64,000 nucleotides of DNA from Lacrimispora sphenoides JCM 1415. GTDB lineage: Bacteria > Bacillota > Clostridia > Lachnospirales > Lachnospiraceae. The position numbers and the translations under genes were made by a program. Position 1 is the first letter of the stretch, and the number at the start of each line of letters is the position of its first letter. The DNA lies in contig NZ_LT630003.1 of the NCBI RefSeq assembly GCF_900105615.1, positions 3,038,001 to 3,102,000 of the forward strand, read 5' to 3'. Below are positions 1 to 9,761 of this stretch, piece after piece. Below the pieces are notes generated by a model. The model was not told the DNA's origin. It worked only from the letters and a program-made list of their open reading frames with translations, and searched no databases.

Positions 1-831
1 ATATTCAGAGGGCAGGACGCCCAATTCATCATAACGGAACACCGGTCCATCCTTACAGACGTACTTAGAGCCTATGTTGCAGCGTCCGCATTTTCCCACT
101 CCGCATTTCATCTTAAGTTCCATGGTCGTATAGATTTCAGTACTGGCAAATCCCATTTCTTCCAGTGCCTGAAGCACAAATTTTATCATAACAGGCGGGC
201 CGCAGACCAAAGCGGTTCTGTCGTTTGAAAACTTCAGTTCCCTGACATAATCAGGCACAAAGGCCACGTTTCCTTCCCAGCCTTCTTCCGCACGGTCAAT
301 GGTCAGATGCACTCGGAAGCCCTCCACCTTTGACCAGTCTTTCCTCATTTCTTCTAAATCCACCAGATCCTCTGCCGAACGGGCTCCGTAAACAATGTCT
401 ACCAAGCCGTAATCCGCCCGGTTATCAATGACGTAATGAATCACAGACCGCAAGGGTGCGATTCCGATCCCTCCGGCGATAAAGAGCAGGTTCTTTCCTT
501 TTAAATCCGTATCAACGGGAAAGTAATTGCCATATGGTCCACGCAGTGCAATTTCCTGCCCCTCTTCCATCTGGTGGAGCCAGTCGGTGAGGCAGCCGCA
601 CTTTTTAATGGAAAACTCCATGTAATCCCGGTTGGTTGGTGAGGAAGTGATGGAAAACATGGCTTCCCCAACTCCCGGAATAGAAAGCATGGCACATTGT
701 CCCGGCATATGTTCAAAGGGTTTTCTGCCCTCTGACCCATTTACGCGGAAGGTTTTCACATCCGGTGTATCTCTTCTTACATCTGTAATCACGCCGATTC
801 CCGGGATCAATACATTGGTTCTGTTACTCAT
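1..831 (-). CDS. flxA: FlxA-like FAD/NAD(H)-binding electron-transfer subunit, partial
   Basis: The reading frame starts at an ATG behind a GGAGG site and is still open at the window edge (277 codons, nearly full length for the family). It resembles the ferredoxin-reductase-type subunits of anaerobic sulfite reductase (AsrB), PyrK and FlxA. Visible signatures are a flavin motif (RGPYGNYFP), an NAD-binding loop (FIAGGIGIAPLRS) and a C-terminal 2Fe-2S cysteine cluster (KCGVGKCGRC). The start overlaps the end of flxB by 8 nt. The inferred role is oxidising NADH and passing electrons through FlxB/FlxC to the HdrABC module. The name rests on synteny with flxABCD-hdrABC, so an AsrB/PyrK-like label is the alternative. 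Confidence 0.8.
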   Translation of the reverse strand, partial: MSNRTNVLIPGIGVITDVRRDTPDVKTFRVNGSEGRKPFEHMPGQCAMLSIPGVGEAMFSITSSPTNRDYMEFSIKKCGCLTDWLHQMEEGQEIALRGPYGNYFPVDTDLKGKNLLFIAGGIGIAPLRSVIHYVIDNRADYGLVDIVYGARSAEDLVDLEEMRKDWSKVEGFRVHLTIDRAEEGWEGNVAFVPDYVRELKFSNDRTALVCGPPVMIKFVLQALEEMGFASTEIYTTMELKMKCGVGKCGRCNIGSKYVCKDGPVFRYDELGVLPSEY

Positions 832-1870
832 CGTTTCCTCCTTCGGCGTCTGACTCTCCAAGAGCTTTTATCACTCTGACAATATTTAAGGAAGACGGAC
901 ATTTGCGCAGACACCTTCCACAGCCCACACAGGAATATACTCCGCCGTTGTTTTCCGGAAAATATACCAGCTTATGCATGAATCTCTGACGGAACCGCTG
1001 CATTTGGCTGTTTCTGTTATTCCCATGGGACATCTCCGTAAAACCCGGATACATGCAGGAATCCCAACAGCGGAACTTCCTGATTTCATGGCCTGCGTCG
1101 TAGTCGCATATATCATAGCACTGGCAGGTAGGGCATACAAACGTGCAGATCCCGCAGCCCAGGCAGGTGTCGGATAAGGTTTCCCATTGTTCCGACTCAA
1201 ACAAATCCATAGAGGAATCCGGATGCTCAAACCGTCCCAGACTCAAATTCTTAAGGGGCAGAGCTTCCAGCTTTTTCCGGATCTTTGCTTTCTGCTCTTC
1301 TGCTTTTTTACGGTCCCCCTCCTCAAACAAACCTTCGACTAATTCCGTTAATGCCTCTCCCTTTTCGGTCAGGCTTTTCCAGTAAATTTCTCCGTCTGCG
1401 ATCCAGACGGACACATCCCCTCCCGGCCAGGCAGGATCGATGCCAAAGGTTTGGCAAAAGCAGGTATCTTCCGGATTCTCACAGGCCAGAGCCACCACAT
1501 ATCCATTCCTTCTTTTGGACTCATAGCAGGAATCGCAGGGCGAGCTTAGGAATACCCGGTCCAGGATCTCAAAGCTTCTCCGGTCGCAGGCTCTTACACC
1601 AAAATAAACAGAGCTTATTTCCTCCGCCTCTTCGGGAACGATGGAAAGACTACCCTCTTCTCTCCGGGAGCGGTATAAAGTTTCTGACTGGGGAAAGAAA
1701 AAGGACTTGGGGGCATGATCTGTCAAAAGAGTATCAAGACATACGGTATCTCCCTCTTTCCATGGAAAGAACGAGACACTTCCCGCCTTTTCCATGGGAG
1801 CAAATACCTGGTGCTCCTTTGAAAGTTCCAGTAAAAGCTGGTCAAGATGTTTCAATGGCATTTTTAACAT
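824..1870 (-). CDS. flxB: FlxB-like 4Fe-4S dicluster electron-transfer protein (AsrA/sulfhydrogenase-beta type)
   Basis: 348 residues. The N-terminal half resembles the substrate-less domain of AsrA and hydrogenase beta subunits. The C-terminal third has two ferredoxin-like cysteine groups, LGCGICTFVCPTCQC near residue 235 and CVGCGRCLRKCPSS near residue 315. It lies between flxC (7-nt overlap upstream) and flxA (8-nt overlap downstream), so translation is coupled. It probably carries electrons between the FAD/NADH subunit FlxA and FlxC. Sulfite-reductase subunit A is a less likely reading, because no catalytic siroheme AsrC gene follows within the window. Cytoplasmic; no signal peptide. Confidence 0.75.
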   Translation of the reverse strand: MLKMPLKHLDQLLLELSKEHQVFAPMEKAGSVSFFPWKEGDTVCLDTLLTDHAPKSFFFPQSETLYRSRREEGSLSIVPEEAEEISSVYFGVRACDRRSFEILDRVFLSSPCDSCYESKRRNGYVVALACENPEDTCFCQTFGIDPAWPGGDVSVWIADGEIYWKSLTEKGEALTELVEGLFEEGDRKKAEEQKAKIRKKLEALPLKNLSLGRFEHPDSSMDLFESEQWETLSDTCLGCGICTFVCPTCQCYDICDYDAGHEIRKFRCWDSCMYPGFTEMSHGNNRNSQMQRFRQRFMHKLVYFPENNGGVYSCVGCGRCLRKCPSSLNIVRVIKALGESDAEGGNDE

Positions 1871-2745
1871 TCAGACACACCGCCTTTCCCGTATACGGCC
1901 GAAACTTCCGGATCAGACTCCTTAAACTCCGTTAACGGAGACTTAGCTTCAGGATTTTCTCCTGCCTGATAGGTTCCGTACCGTTCATTAATTTCCTCTA
2001 TCATTTTCCGGTTAAGCAGATAGAGAGGAATGTTCTGGGGACAGACCCGGCTGCATTCCCCGCAGTCCGTGCACCTTCCCGCCACGTGGAAGGCTCTTAT
2101 GATATGAAACAGATTTTCTTCAAAAGCATCGGAATTGGCCTTTGCCTCTATTCCGGAATCCCGGTTGTCAAACACGCATTTGATGCAGCTGCAGGCAGGA
2201 CATACGTTGCGGCAGGCATTGCAGCGGATGCATTTGGAAAGCTGTCCACGCCAGAATGCAAAACGTTCTTCTGCAGTCATCTGGTTTAATTTCTCTTCTT
2301 CACAGGAGGGAACCGGAGCCGGAACGGTCAGATCCGATTCTATGATCTGGTCGAAGGCTTTGAAATCATTGCCCTTGCAGGAAAGGCATTTAAAGAGAAG
2401 ACCCTTTTCATCCCTCATTCCGCCGCAGGGAACGCCCAGAATGTAAACCTTTTCCCTGTTTACCCGATTCTCCGATAAAAGCTGGTTAAATCCATATGTA
2501 TCGCAGGGCTTTAAAAGGACCAGTACCTTTCCTTCTTTTTCCATTTCTTTTATCAGGAATTTGCTTAGATTTACGCCGCAGTGCTCATTGTAAACAAGAC
2601 GGGAAATACGTTCCCGGCTCCGGAACAGGGCGGGAGCCGCGTCATAGTCAAAGAGTCCTTTTTCCCATGCAAGAATCCGGTTTACCTCTCCATGATCCCA
2701 GAGCTTTTTACACGTTTCTTTTATGGTCTTTTCTATGGCATGCAT
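1864..2745 (-). CDS. flxC: FlxC-like 4Fe-4S ferredoxin-domain protein
   Basis: 293 residues. Two 4Fe-4S binding motifs are visible: CIRCNACRNVCPACSC near residue 172 and CTDCGECSRVCP near residue 226. The N-terminal part resembles coenzyme F420 hydrogenase beta / AsrA-like proteins, with conserved CDTYG and CGG motifs. It overlaps flxD by 13 nt and flxB by 7 nt. It is inferred to relay electrons within the Flx module. Assignment to FlxC rather than FlxB is by gene order, since both are related dicluster proteins. Confidence 0.7.
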   Translation of the reverse strand: MHAIEKTIKETCKKLWDHGEVNRILAWEKGLFDYDAAPALFRSRERISRLVYNEHCGVNLSKFLIKEMEKEGKVLVLLKPCDTYGFNQLLSENRVNREKVYILGVPCGGMRDEKGLLFKCLSCKGNDFKAFDQIIESDLTVPAPVPSCEEEKLNQMTAEERFAFWRGQLSKCIRCNACRNVCPACSCIKCVFDNRDSGIEAKANSDAFEENLFHIIRAFHVAGRCTDCGECSRVCPQNIPLYLLNRKMIEEINERYGTYQAGENPEAKSPLTEFKESDPEVSAVYGKGGVSEC

Positions 2746-3182
2746 CGTAAATCCCTCAGCTTTCTGTTTGGTCCCAGTTCTTTAATCGTCTGGGTGAAGG
2801 CATTCATGGTCGCAGAGAACTTGGCACCCTCTGCTGCGGAAATCCATTCCACCCTGGTTCTTTCCCTTTCGATTCCCAGGTAGTCCAACATGTCAAACAA
2901 AAGGGCCATCCTTCTTCTGGTATAGTAATTGCCTGTGGAATAATGGCAGTCACCCGGATGGCAGCCGGCTAAGATCACACCATCTGCCCCCTTTTCAAAG
3001 GCCCTTAACAGGAATATGGGATTCACCCTGCAGGAACAGGGGACCCGGATAATCTTTACTTCTGCCGGATAGGAAGAGCGGCTGGAACCCGCCAGATCGG
3101 CCCCTGCATAGCTGCACCAGTTGCAGCAAAATGCCAGGATGAGAGGCCGGAACTCCTTGTTGCTGTTATCTTCTATCTGCAT
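2733..3182 (-). CDS. flxD: FlxD/MvhD-type 2Fe-2S subunit
   Basis: 149 residues from the ATG at 3182, chosen because GGAGG lies 10 nt upstream; the longer upstream frame has no ribosome site. The protein is a typical MvhD/FlxD iron-sulfur adapter: CCNWCSYAG near the start, then PCSCRVNP and AGCHPGDCHY supply the cluster cysteines. In methanogens MvhD docks the hydrogenase to HdrA, and in bacterial Flx-Hdr operons FlxD links the NADH module to HdrA. The start lies inside the 3' end of hdrA (10-nt overlap), consistent with coupled expression of physical partners. Confidence 0.85.
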   Translation of the reverse strand: MQIEDNSNKEFRPLILAFCCNWCSYAGADLAGSSRSSYPAEVKIIRVPCSCRVNPIFLLRAFEKGADGVILAGCHPGDCHYSTGNYYTRRRMALLFDMLDYLGIERERTRVEWISAAEGAKFSATMNAFTQTIKELGPNRKLRDLRCMP

Positions 3183-5161
3183 ATCGCATCTACCTCCGCC
3201 ATAATCTGTTTTGCAGTAAATCCCTTTAAGTCCATGGCTCCGGATGGGCAGGTCACCGTACAGGCTCCGCAGCCCTGGCACACCGCCTCGTTTACCACAG
3301 CTATCCTCCGCGTTTGCCTGACCCCATGATCCCAGATCTCTCTCACTTCGTAGTCAATCGCTCCGTAAGGACAGACTTTGGAACAGCCCGAACATCCGCT
3401 GCACAAACGTTCCTCTGCCTTTGCCACCTGAGGGTTATTAAGAAGCTTCTTTCTGCTTAAAAGACCGATGACCTTGGCTGCGGCTGCTCCTGCCTGGGCC
3501 ACTGTCTCCGGAATGTCTTTGGGACCCTGGCACGTTCCTGATAAAAATACTCCGGCAGTGGGACTTTCCACGGGCCTCAGCTTGGGATGGGCCTCCGTAA
3601 AAAAGTCATTGGTGTCCATACTGGCCGTGAGCATCGTAGCCAGAGCCCTGGCTGATTTATCCGGCTCTATGGCCGTTGCCAATACCACCATATCCGTATG
3701 TAACAGAAGCTGTTCTCCAGTCAGCAAGTCGGAGGCCTGTACTAACAGCTTACCGTCCTTTTGCTCCATGACCTTTCCCACCATTCCCTTCCGGTAATCA
3801 ACGCCGTAATCTTCCACTGCCCTGCGGTAAAATTCGTCGAAATTCTTTCCCGGTGTGCGAACGTCAATGTAAAATACATGAACATGAATGTCCGGATATT
3901 TGTCACGGATCATCATGGCGTGTTTGGCCGTGTACATGCAGCAAATCTTGGAACAGTAGCTCTTTTCCCTGCAGGATTCCCCCCTGGAGCCGACGCACTG
4001 GACAAATACCATATCGTTTGGGTGCTTGCGGCTTGAAGGCTTTACCAGTTCTCCCTTTGTGGGGCCGGCGGCGTTCATCAGCCGTTCCAGTTCTAAGGAA
4101 GTGATGACGTCGGGACTTTTGGAATACTGGAATTCGTCAAACCGTTCCACGGATATGGGCTGAAACCCTGTGGCAGCCACAATGGCTCCGTATTTCCCGG
4201 TGATTATCTCATCCTGCTGGTCAAAGTCAATGGCTCCCACGCCGCAGGCCTTTTGGCATAAGCCGCATTTACCCGTCTTAAAATGAATGCAGGCTTCCCT
4301 GTCAATGGACGGTATGTTGGGGATTGCCTGGGCAAAGGGGATATAAATGGCAGGCCGGTTATCCAGTCTTTCATTAAATTCGTTTCCCGTTTTCTTAGAA
4401 GGGCATTTTTCCGTACACGCTCCGCAGCCCGTACACTTCTCTTCCCGTATGCTTCTGGCTTTTTTCCGGATATCAACGGTGAAATTCCCCACAAATCCTT
4501 TTACCTTCTCCACCTCACTATAGGTAAACAAACGGATCTTCTCGTGGGCTGCTGCGTCCACCATCTTAGGTGTGAGGATACAGGCCGCACAGTCCAAAGT
4601 GGGAAACGTCTTATCAAGCTGAGCCATTTTTCCGCCTATGGTAGGTGATTTCTCTACAATGTCAACTTCAAATCCTGCATCCGCAATATCAAGGGCCGTC
4701 TGGATTCCCGCAATTCCTCCCCCGATTACCAGAGCCCGTTTTGTCACCGGGGTTTCCCCCGCTGTCAGTGGTTCGTTGAAACGGACCTTGGCAATTGCCG
4801 CCTTTGCCAAAAGAATTGCTTTTTTCGTTCCTTCTTCTTTATCTTTATGGATCCAGGAGCATTGCTCCCTGATATTGGCGATTTCTACCATATAAGGATT
4901 CAGTCCCGCAGTCTGTGCTGCTTTGCGGAACGTAGCTTCATGCATGCGCGGGGAGCAGGAGCATACCACGATTCCTGTCAGCCCCTTTTCCTTTATGGCA
5001 TTTTGGATCATAAGCTGGCCGGCTTCCGAACACATGTAGGAATAATCAGATGCAAAAACAACTCCCGGTTTTTCCTTTGCAGCTCCTACGACCTCATTTA
5101 CATCCACAGTAGCCGCTATGTTGCTTCCGCACCAACAGACAAAAACTCCTATTTTCTGCAA
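3173..5161 (-). CDS. hdrA: HdrA-like flavin-containing heterodisulfide reductase subunit A
   Basis: 662 residues. It starts with MQKIGVFVCWCGSN, then has a Rossmann FAD-binding site (VIGGGIAGIQTALDIADAG near residue 150) followed by the HdrA cysteine motif TLDCAACILTPKM. Internal clusters (CTGCGACTEKCP) and two C-terminal 4Fe-4S motifs (CSGCSGCSKVCP, CQGCGACTVTCP) complete the family pattern. In known Hdr complexes the HdrA flavin is the bifurcation site that splits electrons between ferredoxin and a disulfide. All cluster cysteines appear to be cysteine and no in-frame TGA interrupts the gene. It sits between hdrC and flxD in one operon. Confidence 0.88.
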   Translation of the reverse strand: MQKIGVFVCWCGSNIAATVDVNEVVGAAKEKPGVVFASDYSYMCSEAGQLMIQNAIKEKGLTGIVVCSCSPRMHEATFRKAAQTAGLNPYMVEIANIREQCSWIHKDKEEGTKKAILLAKAAIAKVRFNEPLTAGETPVTKRALVIGGGIAGIQTALDIADAGFEVDIVEKSPTIGGKMAQLDKTFPTLDCAACILTPKMVDAAAHEKIRLFTYSEVEKVKGFVGNFTVDIRKKARSIREEKCTGCGACTEKCPSKKTGNEFNERLDNRPAIYIPFAQAIPNIPSIDREACIHFKTGKCGLCQKACGVGAIDFDQQDEIITGKYGAIVAATGFQPISVERFDEFQYSKSPDVITSLELERLMNAAGPTKGELVKPSSRKHPNDMVFVQCVGSRGESCREKSYCSKICCMYTAKHAMMIRDKYPDIHVHVFYIDVRTPGKNFDEFYRRAVEDYGVDYRKGMVGKVMEQKDGKLLVQASDLLTGEQLLLHTDMVVLATAIEPDKSARALATMLTASMDTNDFFTEAHPKLRPVESPTAGVFLSGTCQGPKDIPETVAQAGAAAAKVIGLLSRKKLLNNPQVAKAEERLCSGCSGCSKVCPYGAIDYEVREIWDHGVRQTRRIAVVNEAVCQGCGACTVTCPSGAMDLKGFTAKQIMAEVDAICR

Positions 5162-5183
5162 ATTCTTCCCCTCCTTTCTTTTG

Positions 5184-5555
5184 TCACCTGCTGTACTTTC
5201 TGAATGCTGCCATTAGGGCCTGCTGGGGAAGCGAAGGATCCAGCCGCTCCGCTATATCCTGGGGTTTCAGCCGGTTCCCCTCCGACGCCCTTAACTTTAA
5301 AACCTGGACGGCTTCTATGAGTTTCTGAGGCTTTACCCCTCTGGGGCACCGCTCCTCACAGACCAGACAGGACATACAGTAATACTGGGACTCCGATTCC
5401 AAAAGAGGGGTGATATGATTGTTTTGAACCATTTCCACAAATTGATGAGGGTGATATTCCATCTTTTCAAATGCAGGGCAGGAAGCGGTACATTTTCCGC
5501 ATTTCATGCATTTTAAGGGGTTTACACCGCTGATCCTTAAAATTTCTTCCCTCAC
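5184..5555 (-). CDS. hdrC: HdrC-like 4Fe-4S subunit
   Basis: 123 residues with the two 4Fe-4S motifs of HdrC: CMKCGKCTASCP near residue 16 and CMSCLVCEERCP near residue 60. It overlaps the end of hdrB by 4 nt and precedes hdrA by 22 nt, where an AAAGGAGG-type ribosome site is present. In Hdr complexes HdrC wires the HdrA flavin to the catalytic HdrB subunit. It is soluble, and there is no fused membrane domain of the HdrE type. Confidence 0.85.
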   Translation of the reverse strand: MREEILRISGVNPLKCMKCGKCTASCPAFEKMEYHPHQFVEMVQNNHITPLLESESQYYCMSCLVCEERCPRGVKPQKLIEAVQVLKLRASEGNRLKPQDIAERLDPSLPQQALMAAFRKYSR

Positions 5556-6352
5556 GTTTCTTCCTCCTGTTCTTTCACTCCCAAAGCTTCCGCAAAAAGT
5601 TCCGTAAAATAGTAGACCGGAATGCCATCTTTCAGACCGCCGTTTTCCAGATTGTATTTACATAGGGGACAGGCTGTAATCATGCCTTCCGCTCCCTGGT
5701 CCATAGCAGCTTCCATAATAGAGGAACTTTTTTTAGAAGCAAATTCCTCATCTTCCATGGTCACATATCCGCCGCAGCACTCGTTTTTTAAAGCGTAGTG
5801 AACCGGTTTTGCGCCGATTGCAAGGAGAAACTCTTCCATAACCGAAGGATTTTCCGGATCGTCAAATTTCATTACTTCAAAAGGCCTTAAAAGCAGGCAG
5901 CCATAATAGGGAGCTATCTTCTTTCCATTAAGAGGTTGTTTTACTTTTTCCCTGATCCGGTCAAAGCCTATCCGGTCGCGAAGCAGTTCTAAGTAGTGGA
6001 TCACCTTTGTCTCACCTTCATAACCATTCTCAGGTTCCAGATAAGCGTTAATCTTCCTCCTTATTTCTCCGGAGGTCTTTACATCCTCATTCACTCTTTT
6101 TATCACGTGGTGACATGCAGAGCATACAGTCACCAGATCCTGCTTTTTATCCCCGGCCTCTCTTAATGCGCGCACAGGAGAAAGGCGTGTAGCCAGTTCG
6201 TCTGCCATCCCAGGGTAGACGCCTCCGCAGCATTGCCAGTCTTTTATCTCTTCCAGCTCAATCTCAAATATTTGGGCACAATCCCTGGCATAGCGGTCCA
6301 GCTTCTTCGCCTTTGCCTTCAATGTGCAGCCCGGATAATAGCTGTAAACCAT
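5552..6352 (-). CDS. hdrB: HdrB-like CCG-domain heterodisulfide reductase subunit B
   Basis: 266 residues; first gene of the operon, with GGGAGG 9 nt before its ATG. It has the duplicated CCG (cysteine-rich) domain that binds the non-cubane 4Fe-4S clusters of HdrB: QCCGGVYPG near residue 40, CSACHH near 78, YYGCLLLRP near 149 and ECCGGYV near 187, then CPLC. In methanogens this subunit reduces CoM-S-S-CoB; in bacteria the disulfide or thiol partner (for example DsrC) differs. No DsrC gene is visible here, so the electron acceptor is open. The promoter should lie in the 211-nt divergent gap with glpK. Confidence 0.85.
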   Translation of the reverse strand: MVYSYYPGCTLKAKAKKLDRYARDCAQIFEIELEEIKDWQCCGGVYPGMADELATRLSPVRALREAGDKKQDLVTVCSACHHVIKRVNEDVKTSGEIRRKINAYLEPENGYEGETKVIHYLELLRDRIGFDRIREKVKQPLNGKKIAPYYGCLLLRPFEVMKFDDPENPSVMEEFLLAIGAKPVHYALKNECCGGYVTMEDEEFASKKSSSIMEAAMDQGAEGMITACPLCKYNLENGGLKDGIPVYYFTELFAEALGVKEQEEET

Positions 6353-6503
6353 TGTATAAAACCTCCCAACCTCTTACATTGATAATAATTTATCATATAT
6401 CAGAAGTGAGCGGAATCATTGGAAAGTATTGAACACATTATGAAAGTAAAATAAATGGACTTGCGTTTCTTACTTACGTAATTCATTCTTTACTTTCTTA
6501 TTC

Positions 6504-6532
6504 TTCTTTTTTCGCCAGGGTTCTCCTATAAT
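6504..6532 (+). promoter_or_regulatory. Probable sigma-A promoter of glpKF
   Basis: A perfect TATAAT (6527-6532) lies 31 nt before the glpK start. The -35 at 17-bp spacing is only TTCTTT (6504-6509), so the promoter is probably weak or activator-dependent. A strong GGAGA ribosome site follows. No terminator-type leader of the GlpP kind was seen. Confidence 0.5.
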
Positions 6533-6545
6533 GATTAAAAATTAA

Positions 6546-8060
<1,515 letters not shown>

Positions 8061-8092
8061 AAAACTAAATAAAAGTTTCAGGGAGGAAACGT

Positions 8093-8803
8093 ATGTTAAT
8101 GTATATAGCAGAATTTTTAGGAACTATGATTTTGATTTTGCTTGGAGATGGCGTGGTCGCCAATGTTAACCTGGATAAGTCCGGTATGAAGGGTGGAGGC
8201 TCCGTCCAGGTCTCCTTTGCTTGGGGGTTAGCGGTTATGATACCTGCTTTCATCTTCGGCGCAGCTTCCGGAGCCCATTTTAATCCGGCTCTTACCATTG
8301 CCCTGGCGGCAGACGGAAGCCTTCCATGGGACCTTGTTCCGGGATATGTGATCGCACAATTTGCAGGAGCATTTACCGGTGCAATCCTGGTTTACTTATT
8401 GTTTAAGGATCAGCTTGATGCAACGGAGAGCCAGGCCACGAAACGAGGTGTTTTCTGTACTTCACCGGCGATTCCCAACACCGGCCGCAACCTGTTAAGT
8501 GAAATTATCGGAACATTTGTTCTTGTATTTGCCATTAAAGGCATCGGACAGACAGGAGCGGTTCCTGGACTAGGTAACTTCTTTGTGTTTGGAATCATCG
8601 TTTCCATCGGTATGTCCCTTGGAGGTTTGACCGGATACGCCATCAATCCTGCCAGAGATTTAGGCCCCCGGCTTGCTCACGCCGTTCTTCCTATCAAGGA
8701 TAAAGGCAGCTCCAACTGGAAATATGCTCCCGTCGTGTTATTCGGGCCCCTGATCGGTGCCTTAGCTGCAGTACTTCTCTACAGCGCGATTCCCTGGGCA
8801 TAA
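8093..8803 (+). CDS. glpF: Glycerol uptake facilitator (aquaglyceroporin)
   Basis: 236 residues of the MIP channel family. Both pore NPA motifs are intact: SGAHFNPALTIA near residue 60 and GYAINPARDLGPR near 185. The Asp after the second NPA (NPARD) is the usual sign of a glycerol-conducting rather than strictly water-selective channel. About six hydrophobic segments plus the two half-helices are evident. GGAGG lies 6 nt before the ATG. It is cotranscribed with glpK and followed by a strong hairpin terminator. Confidence 0.95.
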   Translation: MLMYIAEFLGTMILILLGDGVVANVNLDKSGMKGGGSVQVSFAWGLAVMIPAFIFGAASGAHFNPALTIALAADGSLPWDLVPGYVIAQFAGAFTGAILVYLLFKDQLDATESQATKRGVFCTSPAIPNTGRNLLSEIIGTFVLVFAIKGIGQTGAVPGLGNFFVFGIIVSIGMSLGGLTGYAINPARDLGPRLAHAVLPIKDKGSSNWKYAPVVLFGPLIGALAAVLLYSAIPWA

Positions 8804-8850
8804 ATATACCTTTACTATCCTGTTAATGTGACCAATAAGAAAAGAAAAAG

Positions 8851-8884
8851 GCCGGAACACCTGCCCAGTGTTTCCGGCACTTTT
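8851..8884. terminator. Bidirectional terminator between glpF and the response regulator
   Basis: GCCGGAACAC (8851-8860) pairs with GTGTTTCCGGC (8868-8878) through one bulged T, with a 7-nt loop. It is flanked by an A-rich tract on the left and TTTT on the right, so it can stop both the plus-strand glpKF transcript and the minus-strand regulator transcript. Confidence 0.85.
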
Positions 8885-8885
8885 C

Positions 8886-9578
8886 TCACTCTGCCAGGCA
8901 CTCCTCTTCGATTATGTAACGGTAAACAACACTGGGCCTTCCTCCGGTGTTATAATCAATGTCACTGATAACCCTCTGCTTTTCCAACAGATAGTTCATG
9001 TACCTTCTGACCGTCACACTGGACAACCGTACCTCTTTGGCTATCATATCGCTTGTCATTGGATCCAGCTGGTGCACTTTCATATAATCCAATATACTGC
9101 TTAAGGTAGCTTCCTGGATTCCCTTGCTGTTTTCTTCTGCCTGGGGCAGAGAAGAAATGTAAAAAAGCTTATCTAATTGGGACTGGGAGAAATTACGAGG
9201 TTTCAGAAGTTCCTGACTTTTCGTAAACTTCTCCAAAGCATGGTTAAACCTGGTATATTCAAATGGTTTTATCAGATAGTCGATAATTCCAAGCGAAAGA
9301 AACTTCTTAACATGCTTTACATCATTGGCGGAACTTACTACTATGACATCCAGATCCTTCTCCTGTCTCCGGATCTCCCGCAGAAGCTCCATTCCATCCA
9401 TTTTCGGCATATACAGTTCCGTGATGGCCAAATCTACGGAATGCCCCTCTAAGTAGTTCAGAGCATCCTGTCCATTGCTAAAACAACCGCATACTTCCAT
9501 ATCTTTATTTAATTCTACAAAATGACGATTAATAGAAGCAACGATAGGGTCATCTTCAATGATGATTGTCTGATACAT
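8886..9578 (-). CDS. DcuR/CitB-type response regulator with Glu at the phosphoacceptor site
   Basis: 230 residues from the ATG at 9578; AGGAGG lies 11 nt upstream of this ATG, whereas a TTG nine bases earlier would be only 2 nt from it. The N-terminal receiver domain keeps the acidic pair (EDD, residues 8-10), the switch Ser (VVSSAND) and Lys (LIKPFEY). However, the phosphoacceptor Asp is replaced by Glu54 (AITELYMPKMDG, codon GAA). A linker and a C-terminal winged-helix domain (MIAKEVRLSSVTVRRYMNYL) match the DcuR/DpiA/CitT group, which usually controls C4-dicarboxylate or citrate genes. No sensor kinase is adjacent. The protein may act without phosphorylation. Candidate targets are glpKF or the succinate/4-hydroxybutyrate genes. 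Confidence 0.85.
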   Translation of the reverse strand: MYQTIIIEDDPIVASINRHFVELNKDMEVCGCFSNGQDALNYLEGHSVDLAITELYMPKMDGMELLREIRRQEKDLDVIVVSSANDVKHVKKFLSLGIIDYLIKPFEYTRFNHALEKFTKSQELLKPRNFSQSQLDKLFYISSLPQAEENSKGIQEATLSSILDYMKVHQLDPMTSDMIAKEVRLSSVTVRRYMNYLLEKQRVISDIDYNTGGRPSVVYRYIIEEECLAE

Positions 9579-9636
9579 ATTTTTCAACCCCTCCTGTAAA
9601 TAATGGCTTCAAATAAGATACCTTTTTTTCATCCAA

Positions 9637-9683
9637 CAAAAAAAGCGCACACAAAAGACAACTTTTCAGTTGTCCTGCTGCGC
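9637..9683 (-). terminator. Intrinsic terminator of the bcd-etfBA operon
   Basis: Read on the minus strand, AGCGCA pairs with TGCGCT enclosing an inner GACAAC/GTTGTC stem, followed by seven T residues. It lies about 80 nt beyond the etfA stop and upstream of the response-regulator gene, separating the two transcripts. Confidence 0.85.
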
Positions 9684-9761
9684 TCTCTTTCTCTCTGGAC
9701 CGATATAAACTATTATAACATACCATAATCTCTATTTCAATAACCAATCAGACTGAGATCC

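Noticed and set aside
824..2745. Anaerobic sulfite reductase operon (asrA/asrB-like genes)
   Set aside because: The dicluster and FAD subunits resemble AsrA/AsrB, but adjacency and overlap with flxD-hdrABC fit an Flx-Hdr complex better, and no siroheme AsrC is visible.
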